In this document: in pieces, positions 17,796-26,263 of the stretch
How the letters are laid out: every line of letters begins with the position of its first letter
Position numbering within the stretch: the first letter of the stretch is position 1
Assembly (NCBI RefSeq): GCF_003719335.1
Contig: NZ_RIAS01000001.1
Span: forward strand, 682,001 to 746,000
Length of the DNA stretch: 64,000 nt
Origin: Paenibacillus amylolyticus
GTDB lineage: Bacteria > Bacillota > Bacilli > Paenibacillales > Paenibacillaceae
Direction: 5' to 3'
Notes under the pieces: generated by a model
What the model was told of the DNA's origin: nothing
What the model saw: the letters and a program-made list of their open reading frames with translations, nothing else
Databases searched by the model: none
Made by a program: the position numbers and the translations under genes

Positions 17796-19361
17796 ATGTG
17801 GAAAAAAATCGGAGCGCTTCTGCTCACCATTCCCTTGCTGTTGACAGCATTGCCTCTAACTCATCAGCCCGCCTCTGCGGCGACCTTTAACAATCCGGTG
17901 CTTTATGCAGACGTACCCGACAGTGACGTCATTCGTGTAGGCAATACCTTTTATATGACCAGTACCACCATGCATATGAACCCGGGCGGTCCTGTCATGA
18001 AGTCAACCGATCTGGTCAACTGGAGCATTGTGAACTATGTATATGACACACTCGGCAACAGTGATGTACAGAACCTGAATAACGGTCAGAACGAATACGG
18101 GCGCGGTTCTTGGGCCAGCAGCCTTCGCTACAACAATGGCACCTATTACGTCGCCTTCGGTTCGCTTTCCACAGGAAGGACTTACATCTATCAGACCAGC
18201 AACATCGAAACCGGACCTTGGACGCCTTACACTTTGAACAGTTATTACCACGATCCATCCCTGCTCTTCGACGGGAACCGTACGTTTCTTGTCCATGGCA
18301 GTGATAACATCAGCATTGTCGAGTTGACGCCTGATGCCAAAGCTGTGAAATCCGGCGGTCTGAACCAGGTGCTGATCCCGAATGCCAGTCATATCGCTGG
18401 CTCTAATATGATTGTAAAAGCAGAAGGCGCGCACATCCAGAAGATTAATGGCATGTATTACGTCTTCCTGATTGCTTGGCCTTCCGGTGATGGACGTATC
18501 CAGCTCGCCTATCGCGCAAATACGTTAACAGGGCCGTATACTGGTAAAGTGGTGCTCAGAGATTCGGGCATCGCGCAAGGTGGTATCGTGGATACCGCAT
18601 CTGGTGCATGGTACGGTTTCCTGTTTCGCGACCGAGGAGCCGTTGGGCGTATTCCATATCTTGTACCGGTAACCTGGTCGGATAACTGGCCTGTGTTCGG
18701 GGTGAATGGCAAAGTTCCATTGACAATGAACATGCCTGTGGAAGGACAGCCAGCCGCTAAAATCTTCGGTTCAGATGAGTTTAATGCACCTTCGGGCACA
18801 TCTACTCTCTCGAAGTTCTGGCAGTGGAATCATAATCCTGACCCGTCGAAATGGTCCTTGAGCCAGCGTCCCGGCTTCATGCGGCTGACCACAGGCAAGC
18901 TCGGCAAAAATATATTGGAAGCTCGCAATACGCTGACACAACGCACGTTTGGGCCAAAAAGTACAGGCATTACCGCCTTGGAAACGGCAGGTATGAAGGA
19001 TGGCGATTATGCCGGCCTAGCCGCTTTTCAGGCCAGATATGGTTTTGTGGGCGTCAAGATGACAGGCAATACCAAATCGATCGTCATGACAAACGCCAGT
19101 TCCGGCACGATGACTGAAGTGGCAAGTGTGCCCCTGAACCAGAACAAAATTTATTTGCGGGTCATTTGTGACTTCACCAATCAGGCAGATAAAGCCTATT
19201 TCGCCTATAGTCTGAATGGAACGAACTGGACAACCATTGGCAATACGCTACAGATGTCGTATACGTTGCCACACTTTATGGGTTATCGCTTTGCATTGTT
19301 TAACTACGCTACCAAATCTACCGGAGGCTATGCTGATTTTGACTTCTTCCGTGTGGAGTAA
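17796..19361 (+). CDS. Secreted GH43 glycosidase with C-terminal concanavalin-like domain (beta-xylosidase type)
   Basis: Product of 521 residues starting 32 bases after the XynD-like gene, behind AGGGAGG; the two are surely co-transcribed. The signal peptide ends near QPASAAT. The GH43 catalytic part (about 30-325) contains DVPDSDVIRVGNTFYM (base Asp), YYHDPSLLFDG (Asp) and VKAEGAHIQKINGMYYV (acid Glu). The C-terminal part (about 335-521: SDEFNAPSG, WQWNHNPDPSKWSL, GDYAGLAAFQARYG, FDFFRVE) is the beta-sandwich typical of beta-xylosidase-like GH43 enzymes. Many relatives are intracellular, so the clear signal peptide is notable. It probably trims xylo- or arabino-oligosaccharides outside the cell together with its neighbour. 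Confidence 0.88.
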   Translation: MWKKIGALLLTIPLLLTALPLTHQPASAATFNNPVLYADVPDSDVIRVGNTFYMTSTTMHMNPGGPVMKSTDLVNWSIVNYVYDTLGNSDVQNLNNGQNEYGRGSWASSLRYNNGTYYVAFGSLSTGRTYIYQTSNIETGPWTPYTLNSYYHDPSLLFDGNRTFLVHGSDNISIVELTPDAKAVKSGGLNQVLIPNASHIAGSNMIVKAEGAHIQKINGMYYVFLIAWPSGDGRIQLAYRANTLTGPYTGKVVLRDSGIAQGGIVDTASGAWYGFLFRDRGAVGRIPYLVPVTWSDNWPVFGVNGKVPLTMNMPVEGQPAAKIFGSDEFNAPSGTSTLSKFWQWNHNPDPSKWSLSQRPGFMRLTTGKLGKNILEARNTLTQRTFGPKSTGITALETAGMKDGDYAGLAAFQARYGFVGVKMTGNTKSIVMTNASSGTMTEVASVPLNQNKIYLRVICDFTNQADKAYFAYSLNGTNWTTIGNTLQMSYTLPHFMGYRFALFNYATKSTGGYADFDFFRVE

Positions 19362-19429
19362 GCGTGATGAAAGTACTGCTGATCTTTAGGATCAGTACTG
19401 CGAATTGAAGTACACTTGAAGTACAACTG

Positions 19430-19468
19430 TGGCCTGGAACTCCGCTATGTGCGGAACCAGGCCATTTT
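19430..19468 (+). terminator. Terminator of the GH43 operon
   Basis: TGGCCTGG and TCCGC pair with GCGGA and CCAGGCCA around TATGT, followed by TTTTC. A second weaker inverted repeat with AGTACTG arms lies just upstream at about 19374-19400. Confidence 0.8.
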
Positions 19469-19488
19469 CACTATTTTATAAAAATATC

Positions 19489-20019
19489 TCACTTGAACGC
19501 TTTAATATATTGAATATACGCTACAGCACTTTGGTCAATCTCTTCATCACTTGCCTGAAATGAGGCACCAAAGACAGCATAGTGCGGCAGTGCCGTAACG
19601 CCCACATGATTCATACTTGCCTTGAATGGTGCAGTCAGTTCTTCGACACTACAACCTACCGGTTGTCCTTTTCCGTAATTCTCCCGCTGATCCCCGATTG
19701 TTATTGCCAGTCCCATCCGCTTTCCATGCAATCGGTTGCCCTCTGATCCATAAGCCCATCCATGCGTGAACACATCATCCAGCCATTTTTTGAGCAGCGG
19801 CGGGTAACTGTACCAATAGAACGGAAACTGCAAAATAATATGATCATGTGCCTCCAGCAACTCCTGCTCACGAGCAGTATTGATGTTCCAGTCAGGATAA
19901 GTTTCGTACAATTCATGAATACGTATCTGCTCTGCGTGCTGCTCCAGCTCCTTTTTCCAGCGGCGATTCACTCTTGAAGTGGTCATATTCGGATGTGCCA
20001 AAATAACCAGTGTTTCCAT
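19489..20019 (-). CDS. NAD(P)H-dependent oxidoreductase, flavodoxin-like fold
   Basis: The 176-residue product belongs to the NQO/KefF/YheR-type flavoprotein reductases: METLVILAHPN start with the Ser-rich FMN phosphate loop (MTTSRVNRRW), IILQFPFYWYSYPPLLKKWLDDVFTHGWAYG, and LAITIGDQRENYG. These enzymes reduce quinones or other electrophiles using NAD(P)H and FMN/FAD in the cytoplasm. AGGAAGGGATTAA precedes the ATG. It is divergent from an HxlR regulator, and a nested palindrome lies between them, so its expression is probably controlled by that regulator and by electrophile or oxidant stress (inference). Confidence 0.85.
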   Translation of the reverse strand: METLVILAHPNMTTSRVNRRWKKELEQHAEQIRIHELYETYPDWNINTAREQELLEAHDHIILQFPFYWYSYPPLLKKWLDDVFTHGWAYGSEGNRLHGKRMGLAITIGDQRENYGKGQPVGCSVEELTAPFKASMNHVGVTALPHYAVFGASFQASDEEIDQSAVAYIQYIKAFK

Positions 20020-20100
20020 TTAATCCCTTCCTCTCTCCAAAACAGATTGATTTCTTTTCTTGATTACGGATCATTATCCACCCCGTCACCCCAAAAGAAA

Positions 20101-20141
20101 ATACACACAATGAAGTAAGATACTTACCTCAAGGTGTGTAT
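20101..20141. promoter_or_regulatory. Nested palindrome in the divergent promoter, candidate HxlR operator
   Basis: An inner perfect repeat GTAAG-ATA-CTTAC (20115-20127) and an outer perfect repeat ATACACAC/GTGTGTAT (20101-20108 and 20134-20141) share the same centre at 20121. The site lies between the oxidoreductase and its divergent HxlR-type regulator. Confidence 0.55.
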
Positions 20142-20217
20142 GGACTTCTGCTTTGTAACTGTGAGAAAATAAATAGTTATCCCTGTAAACACGTATAAAT
20201 ACAGCGAGGTGATATGA

Positions 20218-20589
20218 ATGAAGGAATATCGTTTGGGCATTGAAGCCACACTCGAAATTATTGGCGGCAAGTGGAAAGCTATCATCATCTGTTTATTAAT
20301 GTCCGGTGTCAAAAGAACAGGAGAACTAGAGCGCAGCATGCCCGGCATTTCCCAAAAAGTACTGATTCAACAATTACGTGAATTAGAACGTGATGGTCTT
20401 GTCACAAGACATGTCTATCAGCAAATGCCTCCCAAGGTCGAGTATAGTCTTACGGAATATGGTGTCACAGCAAATACGATTGTGGATGTCATGTGTACCT
20501 GGGGAAGAGAAAATATTGCGCTCAGGCAGCAACGCGGGGAAGACATTGTTTTGTTATCCGATGATAATAACGATGAAGTTATTTTATAG
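20218..20589 (+). CDS. HxlR-family transcriptional regulator (YtcD-like)
   Basis: The 123-residue product is a winged-helix HxlR protein: LGIEATLEIIGGKWKAIIICLLMSG, RTGELERSMPGISQKVLIQQLRELERDGLVTRHVY (recognition helix region) and PPKVEYSLTEYG (wing). It reads most like the B. subtilis YtcD branch, which lacks the N-terminal cysteine of redox-sensing members such as HypR. AGGTGATATGA precedes the ATG. It diverges from the flavoprotein reductase gene at 20019 and probably regulates both genes through the nested palindrome between them. Confidence 0.88.
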   Translation: MKEYRLGIEATLEIIGGKWKAIIICLLMSGVKRTGELERSMPGISQKVLIQQLRELERDGLVTRHVYQQMPPKVEYSLTEYGVTANTIVDVMCTWGRENIALRQQRGEDIVLLSDDNNDEVIL

Positions 20590-20821
20590 CCCCGTAGTCC
20601 TGCCCTTCTATATATGAACAAACGGAGTTCTAAGAATGAAGCATCTCTCATGTAACCTTCACCTTCCATATCCCACCTATGTAGTAAACTATCATTATGA
20701 TTATTAATTTTGATGTAGGTTGGATTCCTCTTATACCACACTCATTGAGTAACTCCTTTGCCTTAGCAAACAGGACGCTTGAGTAATGGGTCCAAACTGT
20801 GTCATCAGGAGGTTTTAACGT

Positions 20822-21519
20822 ATGAAAAAATATATTGTATTTGGTGCCAGTAAAGGATTGGGGGACGCATTTGTCCGCGGAGTGCCGCAGGCAGGAGATA
20901 AAGTGTGGGTTGTATCCCGCAGCAAACCCGAGAGTCTGCAACTGGAGGACGGTATACAGCGCGTATGGATTCAGGCCGATCTCTCGGAGCTTCAGGCTGC
21001 CAAACAGATTGCAGAGCAGCTACGCAACGAAACGTTGGATGTGCTTATATATAACGTAGGTATTTGGGAAAAGGAAGGATTTGAAGAACATTACACCTTT
21101 GATCAGGATGAGCCTTCCGATATTCAAGAGCTGATCCATGTGAACATAACGTCCACCATTGTATGCATTCAAGCTCTACTGCCTCAGCTTCGCAAGTCTG
21201 CCGCTCCACAGCAGGTTTAAGCAATGCGGGCAACACTCAGGTTTCTTTTGTTGCCTCCAAATTTGCCATCCGTGGAATTACAGAAGCGCTCAGAGAACAT
21301 ACCCGGCGGGATCACATCGCCGTAACGTGCATTAATCCGGGAGAACTGGCAGCAGGGATTCCCTATGAAGAAGGAATGGAACGCGCACTATCCGAGTATG
21401 GCGGGACACGCATTCCGCTTCAAGACATGGTTTCAATTGTCCGGTGTATCGTCAGCCTGTCCAATGCAGCCTGTGTGAAAGAGATTAACGTCCCTGCCCT
21501 TACGGATATGAATACGTAG
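20822..21519 (+). pseudogene. Short-chain dehydrogenase/reductase gene broken by a deletion-frameshift
   Basis: AGGAGG precedes the ATG. The first 129 codons encode a normal SDR N-terminal half: FGASKGLGDAFVRG (nucleotide-binding GxxxGxG-like turn), IQADLSE, LIYNVGIWE and LLPQLRKSAA. The frame then stops at 21218. The C-terminal half continues in another frame (STAGLSNAGNTQVSFVASKFAIRGITEALRE, CINPGEL). The segment normally joining them, the strand before the catalytic Ser, is missing, so this is a short deletion that also shifted the frame rather than a one-base slip. The usual catalytic Tyr is Phe (SFVASK). Read as one product it would be near 225 residues. A sequencing error alone seems unlikely. 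Confidence 0.75.
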
Positions 21520-21530
21520 TAAGAAGGATA

Positions 21531-21558
21531 GATTGGATTTGATTGGATTTGATTGAAT
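21531..21558 (+). repeat. Short tandem repeat
   Basis: The 10-base unit GATTGGATTT is repeated about 2.8 times directly after the SDR remnant; the last unit has one change (GATTGAATT). Confidence 0.7.
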
Positions 21559-21568
21559 TCACGTTTCT

Positions 21569-22597
21569 TCACATTAAATATTGGGATAAATGTTCGATCG
21601 CCATCGATTGTACTCGTTGTTGTTCAGGAATATGTTCATAGATGATATGTGACTTCCCCTGTTGGATCAGCTGTTCCCGTATGGCTGCAATGCGCCCTTT
21701 ATTAAAGTCAATAAAACGGAAATCCACCTGCCGAAGCTGCTCAAGCTCTGCCATTCTAGCAAAAGATACTGCTTTGAGGGCTGTATTAATCTCTTTCAAC
21801 TCCAAGACCTCCAGTGCACGGGCTGTCCATAAGCACTCGATATCTTGAAGCGACTTCATGTAAACCAGTTCAATCTGTCTGAGCCGGGGCATCTGCGAGA
21901 AATCACAGCATTGCTCCAGCTTCGGCAAGGATACATGCAAATACTCAAGTCCGTGCATCTGCTCTAGTCCCTGGATACTCATCAGTTTCCGCACCGAGCT
22001 AAGCTTAAGCATAGAAATGGTGGACTGTGCCAGTACCTCCAGCTCGCTCTTTAACTCACAATGATCAAGGGACAAAAACTGTAGCTTCGGCAATTCTGTT
22101 AATATCTCAAGGCAGTCCACCGGACAATTCAGAATGACGGTCTCTAGACTTTGACATTTTCTTATCGCGGTCATGCCTTTACATTTACCGTGTAGTTCAA
22201 GATACCTTAATTGTTTGTAGTGCTCAATAAAACTCAGATCGATCGCTTTGGCGGGTGAATTCACTCTTAGGAAAACCAGTTGTTCCAACGCTCCCAGAAT
22301 CGTCAGATCCTGCACCTGTGGACAGTCAAGCTGTAAAGCGGATACATGTTTCAACTGCGCTAATCGCCCAAGAAAGCTCGGTGGATACTCCGCTTTAGGA
22401 TCCGCATTCGAAATATGGAGAATCAGATCAGACCTGGCTGCGAAAACGTTCATGTCCAATTCGGCCAAATTCTCATACGTATCCACCCCAACACGAAAAT
22501 GAACCGTCGCCCTGCGGCGCAAATGCTGCACGGCCTGGTTCATTTTCTCTTCATTCCATGGCATTCCCTGTATCGAAGCATGCCAAATCGAGGTCAT
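21569..22597 (-). CDS. Leucine-rich-repeat protein, cytoplasmic
   Basis: Product of 342 residues. ATG at 22597 is chosen because GGGAGG lies 7 bases upstream; the frame also has an ATG five codons earlier without one. From about residue 85 to 310 the protein is built of 22-25-residue leucine-rich units (LKHVSALQLDCPQVQDLTIL, LVFLRVNS, LRYLELHG, LQFLSLDHCEL, LEYLHVSL, LRQIELVYM, LEVLELKEI). There is no signal peptide or anchor, so a cytoplasmic protein-binding role is likely. The N-terminal 80 residues match nothing I recognise. It is a single gene, divergent from the chemotaxis receptor at 22806. Confidence 0.7.
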   Translation of the reverse strand: MTSIWHASIQGMPWNEEKMNQAVQHLRRRATVHFRVGVDTYENLAELDMNVFAARSDLILHISNADPKAEYPPSFLGRLAQLKHVSALQLDCPQVQDLTILGALEQLVFLRVNSPAKAIDLSFIEHYKQLRYLELHGKCKGMTAIRKCQSLETVILNCPVDCLEILTELPKLQFLSLDHCELKSELEVLAQSTISMLKLSSVRKLMSIQGLEQMHGLEYLHVSLPKLEQCCDFSQMPRLRQIELVYMKSLQDIECLWTARALEVLELKEINTALKAVSFARMAELEQLRQVDFRFIDFNKGRIAAIREQLIQQGKSHIIYEHIPEQQRVQSMAIEHLSQYLM

Positions 22598-22805
22598 TTT
22601 CCATCCTCCCATTCTGTTTGGTTTACATCCTATCCTAACTCCATTCCATTATAAACAACCTTCCCTAAACGAACCACCCAACGATGTTCTGGCTCTTCAT
22701 TAAATTTTTTTTCATTCGACAAAAATATACATAAATCTATATTATATGCCGACATATAACTCAGGAGTTGGGAACTTCTTATTAAGAATCTGGGGAGATG
22801 GAACC

Positions 22806-24878
22806 ATGTTAAACATTCTAAAAAAACGGGGGAAAACAGGCGCGCGGACTTCCAGTATGGCCAATACTCTCGCTGCTGTACTGCTCGTCATCATTGTTGT
22901 CGTATTCGCTGTACTCGGAACATTCATGTTTACAAGCACAAGAAACATACTGGTGCAACAGCAAGAAGCCATGCTCAAGACTAAAACACAAGCCATTGTC
23001 AGTGAGTTCGACGCACTATTTAAAGAAAAAGGCTCACTGGTTAAACAAATGTCCACTAACCAATTATTCAGGCAATACATAGAAACAACGAAATCAGCGG
23101 CAGAAGCAGCCACTTCTACTTATGCTGCAGAAACAAGGGATACACTGGCTAAGATTGTAGAGGCAGAGCCTTCCTTCAACGATGCTTGGATTGCTGGCAT
23201 GGATGGTAAAGGCTTCTGGCTGCAAAATGACGGTGTCGTTTCCGCACCGGATTTCGATATCCAGGCACGTCCTTACTACCAACCGGTCAAAGACGCCGAT
23301 GGACTCTACTTTTCCGATCCGTACATTGACATTTCGGCAGGCAAAGTGCTCATGGGTATTTTCTATCCAATCAAGGATGATAACAACAACATGATCGGTT
23401 TCGCCGCAGCAGATATTCTGTTTAGTAATATCCCGAGTATTATGGAGAGTTACTCTCTGGGCAGCACAGGTTATTCCATATTGTTATCCAAGAATGGGGA
23501 TATTCTGTATCATCCGGACGAGAGTAAAGTACTGAAGGAAAATATCAAGAACATTACAGGTGATATGGGAGAAGTCGGTAAAAAAATGATTGCTGGTGAA
23601 TCCGGCATACAGCTGATAAACGACAATGGGGAACGTCGTTACATCGGGTATGCAACCAGTAAAGACACCGGATGGTCTGTAGGTCTGACGATTACGGAGA
23701 AGGAAGTCTTAGCAGAGCTCAGAACATTCACCTGGATTACCCTTGGCGGGTTCACGGCAGCTGCAATTCTTCTGGTCATTATCAGTTATATTACGCTTCG
23801 TCGTCTATTGCGCACCATCCCGCAGCTACTGAGTAAGATCAAACAGATTGAGCAAGGTGATTTAACCGTTGAACTGGATATCAAATCCAATAACGAGATT
23901 GGACAAATTGCGACTGGCCTGAATTCCATGGTGCAGAAGATTCAAGGCATGTTGAAGATTGTTGGCAATTCAGCTCAAGTGCTGAATCATTCATCCAATG
24001 ACTTGCAGTCAATATCCTCCAGAACCGCTGTAACCATGAACGATACATCTACGGCGATCAATGAGATTGCGAATGCAACCAATTATCAGTCGATTGAGAC
24101 GGAGAACATTTTACGTAAAACAGGCTCATTATCAAGCCAAATTGATGAAATTGCTGCTGATGCACAAGCGATGGGGTCCATGGTGCAAACCTCTGTTGAT
24201 CAAAGCGGTCAAGGACTCGCGGTAGTGGAGCAACTGTCCAAATGGTCAGCGGAGAACCACAGTTCTACTCAATCCATCTCCTCCATTATTCAAGAGATTG
24301 ATCAGAGCCGGAATGAGATTTCCAGTTTTGTAGATACGGTAAAACAAATTGCTTCTCAGACCAATCTGCTTGCCCTTAATGCTTCTATTGAAGCTGCACG
24401 CGCCGGGGAACATGGCCGAGGATTCGCTGTCGTTGCAGAAGAAGTTCGTAAACTCGCAGAACAAACAGCTCTGGCTACAGAGGAGATTAACAAAAAAGTA
24501 AGTGTCATCGAAGAAAAAACATCCTTGTCTGTAGAACACACGATGCGAGGAATGAAAATTGCCGAAGAGAACACCAAGTCTGTAGAAGATACCAAGCAGG
24601 TATTCTACAACATCAATAAAGATTTGGAAGAACTGAAGCTTCGTATGGCACAGATCACGAACAGCACCTCTAGTGTGCATCAGCACAAAGATGAGATTTT
24701 CCAGGCCCTGGAGATTATCTCCTCCACTACGGAAGAGAACTCTGCCTCAACGGAAGAAGTCAGCGCAAGCACACAGGAACAACTGGAAAGTATTCAACAA
24801 GTGGCCGATCTGTCCAATGAGTTGAATCAACTGTCTGCTAGACTGCAGGAAGAACTGAGTCATTTTAAAGTGGAATAA
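22806..24878 (+). CDS. Methyl-accepting chemotaxis protein with extracellular dCache domain
   Basis: Product of 690 residues from ATG 22806, which follows TGGGGAG. TM1 lies at about residues 18-42; an extracellular dCache_1 domain runs to about 300 ([56 protein letters not shown]). TM2 is near 309-332, followed by HAMP ([20 protein letters not shown]) and the long signalling coiled coil with the conserved tip [20 protein letters not shown] and onward [16 protein letters not shown]. The protein senses small ligands outside, typically amino or organic acids, and controls CheA. A monocistronic gene far from other chemotaxis genes is usual. The ligand is unknown. Confidence 0.93.
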   Translation: MLNILKKRGKTGARTSSMANTLAAVLLVIIVVVFAVLGTFMFTSTRNILVQQQEAMLKTKTQAIVSEFDALFKEKGSLVKQMSTNQLFRQYIETTKSAAEAATSTYAAETRDTLAKIVEAEPSFNDAWIAGMDGKGFWLQNDGVVSAPDFDIQARPYYQPVKDADGLYFSDPYIDISAGKVLMGIFYPIKDDNNNMIGFAAADILFSNIPSIMESYSLGSTGYSILLSKNGDILYHPDESKVLKENIKNITGDMGEVGKKMIAGESGIQLINDNGERRYIGYATSKDTGWSVGLTITEKEVLAELRTFTWITLGGFTAAAILLVIISYITLRRLLRTIPQLLSKIKQIEQGDLTVELDIKSNNEIGQIATGLNSMVQKIQGMLKIVGNSAQVLNHSSNDLQSISSRTAVTMNDTSTAINEIANATNYQSIETENILRKTGSLSSQIDEIAADAQAMGSMVQTSVDQSGQGLAVVEQLSKWSAENHSSTQSISSIIQEIDQSRNEISSFVDTVKQIASQTNLLALNASIEAARAGEHGRGFAVVAEEVRKLAEQTALATEEINKKVSVIEEKTSLSVEHTMRGMKIAEENTKSVEDTKQVFYNINKDLEELKLRMAQITNSTSSVHQHKDEIFQALEIISSTTEENSASTEEVSASTQEQLESIQQVADLSNELNQLSARLQEELSHFKVE

Positions 24879-24961
24879 GCTGTGCTGCCCTCCTGCTCTT
24901 CTCTTTTGTACGCGATCCATTTATTATTAAAATAGTTGTGTACGAAGAGCACTGGAGGCTG

Positions 24962-24976
24962 ATGGACTTATCATGA
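24962..24976 (+). other. Four-codon leader frame overlapping the aminotransferase start
   Basis: GGAGG at 24954 is followed closely by ATG at 24962, giving Met-Asp-Leu-Ser-stop. Its TGA overlaps the ATG of the aminotransferase (ATGA). The SD is poorly spaced for the main start (14 bases), so coupled re-initiation is possible. Confidence 0.3.
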
Positions 24977-26148
24977 GATTTGCAAAACGAATGGATCACT
25001 TTAGTGAAGGCATCTTCACCAAGTTGCTGGACATTAAGCGCCGCCGGTTGGAGAACGGGCAACCCGTCATCGATCTTAGCGTCGGAACACCAAATATCCC
25101 GCCAGCTCCGCACATTATGAAAGCACTCGGTGAAGCCGCCGCTGATCCGGCTAATTACATCTATGCTGTGAACGATCAGAAGGAACTGCTTCAGGCGGCA
25201 AGTGACTGGTACAGGCAGCGATATCAAGTCGAGTTGAACCCGGCGACAGAAATCTGCTCGTTGCTCGGCTCGCAGGAAGGACTTGCGCACATCTCTCTCT
25301 CGATTGTCGATGAAGGTGATCTTGTTCTGGTACCTGATCCCTGTTATCCGGTGTTTGCAGATGGCCCCCTTCTGGCTGGGGCTGAACTATATTATATGCC
25401 GCAAAAAGAGGAACATCATTATGTTATCCAATTGCAAGACATCCCTGAGGCAATAGCCGAACGGGCTAAGTTCATGCTTGTATCGTATCCGAACAATCCA
25501 ACAACAGCGATGGCTCCGGACTCCTTTTACGAGGATTTAATCGCTTTTGCCAAAAAATACGATATTATCGTATTGCATGATAACGCGTATAGCGAGCTTG
25601 TGTTTGACCAACAAACATGCGGTAGTTTTCTGGCCTTTCCCGGTGCCATGGATGTAGGGATTGAATTCAACTCCTTGTCCAAAACGTACGGACTAGCTGG
25701 GGCAAGAATCGGTTTTTGTATGGGAAATTCGGCTGTTGTTTCCATGCTGAAAAAGCTGAAATCCAATATGGATTACGGCATGTTTATCCCGATTCAGAAG
25801 GCAGCAATAGCAGCCATCTCGGGTGATCAAAGCGATGTGGAGCGGGTAAGATCCGTCTATGAAGAACGACGGGATATGCTGTGTGAAGGTTTCGCCAAGC
25901 TGGGATGGCCGATTAGCAAACCCGAAGCTACGATGTTCATCTGGACACGCATTCCCGCACATTACGACACTTCCGAGCAATTTACTACTGATCTCGTCAC
26001 ACGGGCAGGTGTCATTGTTACCCCAGGCAGTGCCTTTGGGCCTTCAGGTGAAGGTTACATCAGACTTGCACTCGTTCAGGATATGGAACAACTGCAACAA
26101 GCCCTTCACTACGTAGAAGCGAGCTGTATGCTAATTCCTGAAAAGTAG
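24973..26148 (+). CDS. PLP-dependent aminotransferase, class I/II (LL-DAP/alanine aminotransferase-like)
   Basis: The 391-residue product has the fold-type I aminotransferase hallmarks: DLSVGTPNIPP, YIYAVNDQKELLQAASDWY, SLLGSQEGLAHI, VSYPNNPTTA (cofactor-binding Asn), VLHDNAYSELVFD (Asp/Tyr ring contacts) and NSLSKTYGLAGARIGF with the Schiff-base Lys237, plus a C-terminal Arg in EGYIRLALV. The closest pattern is the DapL/MalY-like group that includes LL-diaminopimelate and alanine aminotransferases. The exact substrate cannot be set. It is a single gene followed by a strong terminator at 26212. Confidence 0.9.
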   Translation: MRFAKRMDHFSEGIFTKLLDIKRRRLENGQPVIDLSVGTPNIPPAPHIMKALGEAAADPANYIYAVNDQKELLQAASDWYRQRYQVELNPATEICSLLGSQEGLAHISLSIVDEGDLVLVPDPCYPVFADGPLLAGAELYYMPQKEEHHYVIQLQDIPEAIAERAKFMLVSYPNNPTTAMAPDSFYEDLIAFAKKYDIIVLHDNAYSELVFDQQTCGSFLAFPGAMDVGIEFNSLSKTYGLAGARIGFCMGNSAVVSMLKKLKSNMDYGMFIPIQKAAIAAISGDQSDVERVRSVYEERRDMLCEGFAKLGWPISKPEATMFIWTRIPAHYDTSEQFTTDLVTRAGVIVTPGSAFGPSGEGYIRLALVQDMEQLQQALHYVEASCMLIPEK

Positions 26149-26211
26149 GATTGATGAGCTATGATGAGCTGTTATGTCACATGTGATACAGATTGGTTTT
26201 GAAACAAAAAT

Positions 26212-26252
26212 AAAAGCACCAAACCCTTCTGAAACCGGGTTTGGTGCTTTTT
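26212..26252. terminator. Bidirectional terminator between convergent genes
   Basis: AAAAGCACCAAACCC pairs perfectly with GGGTTTGGTGCTTTT, with T runs on both sides. It can end both the rightward aminotransferase transcript and the leftward siderophore operon. Confidence 0.85.
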
Positions 26253-26263
26253 CACATCCACTT

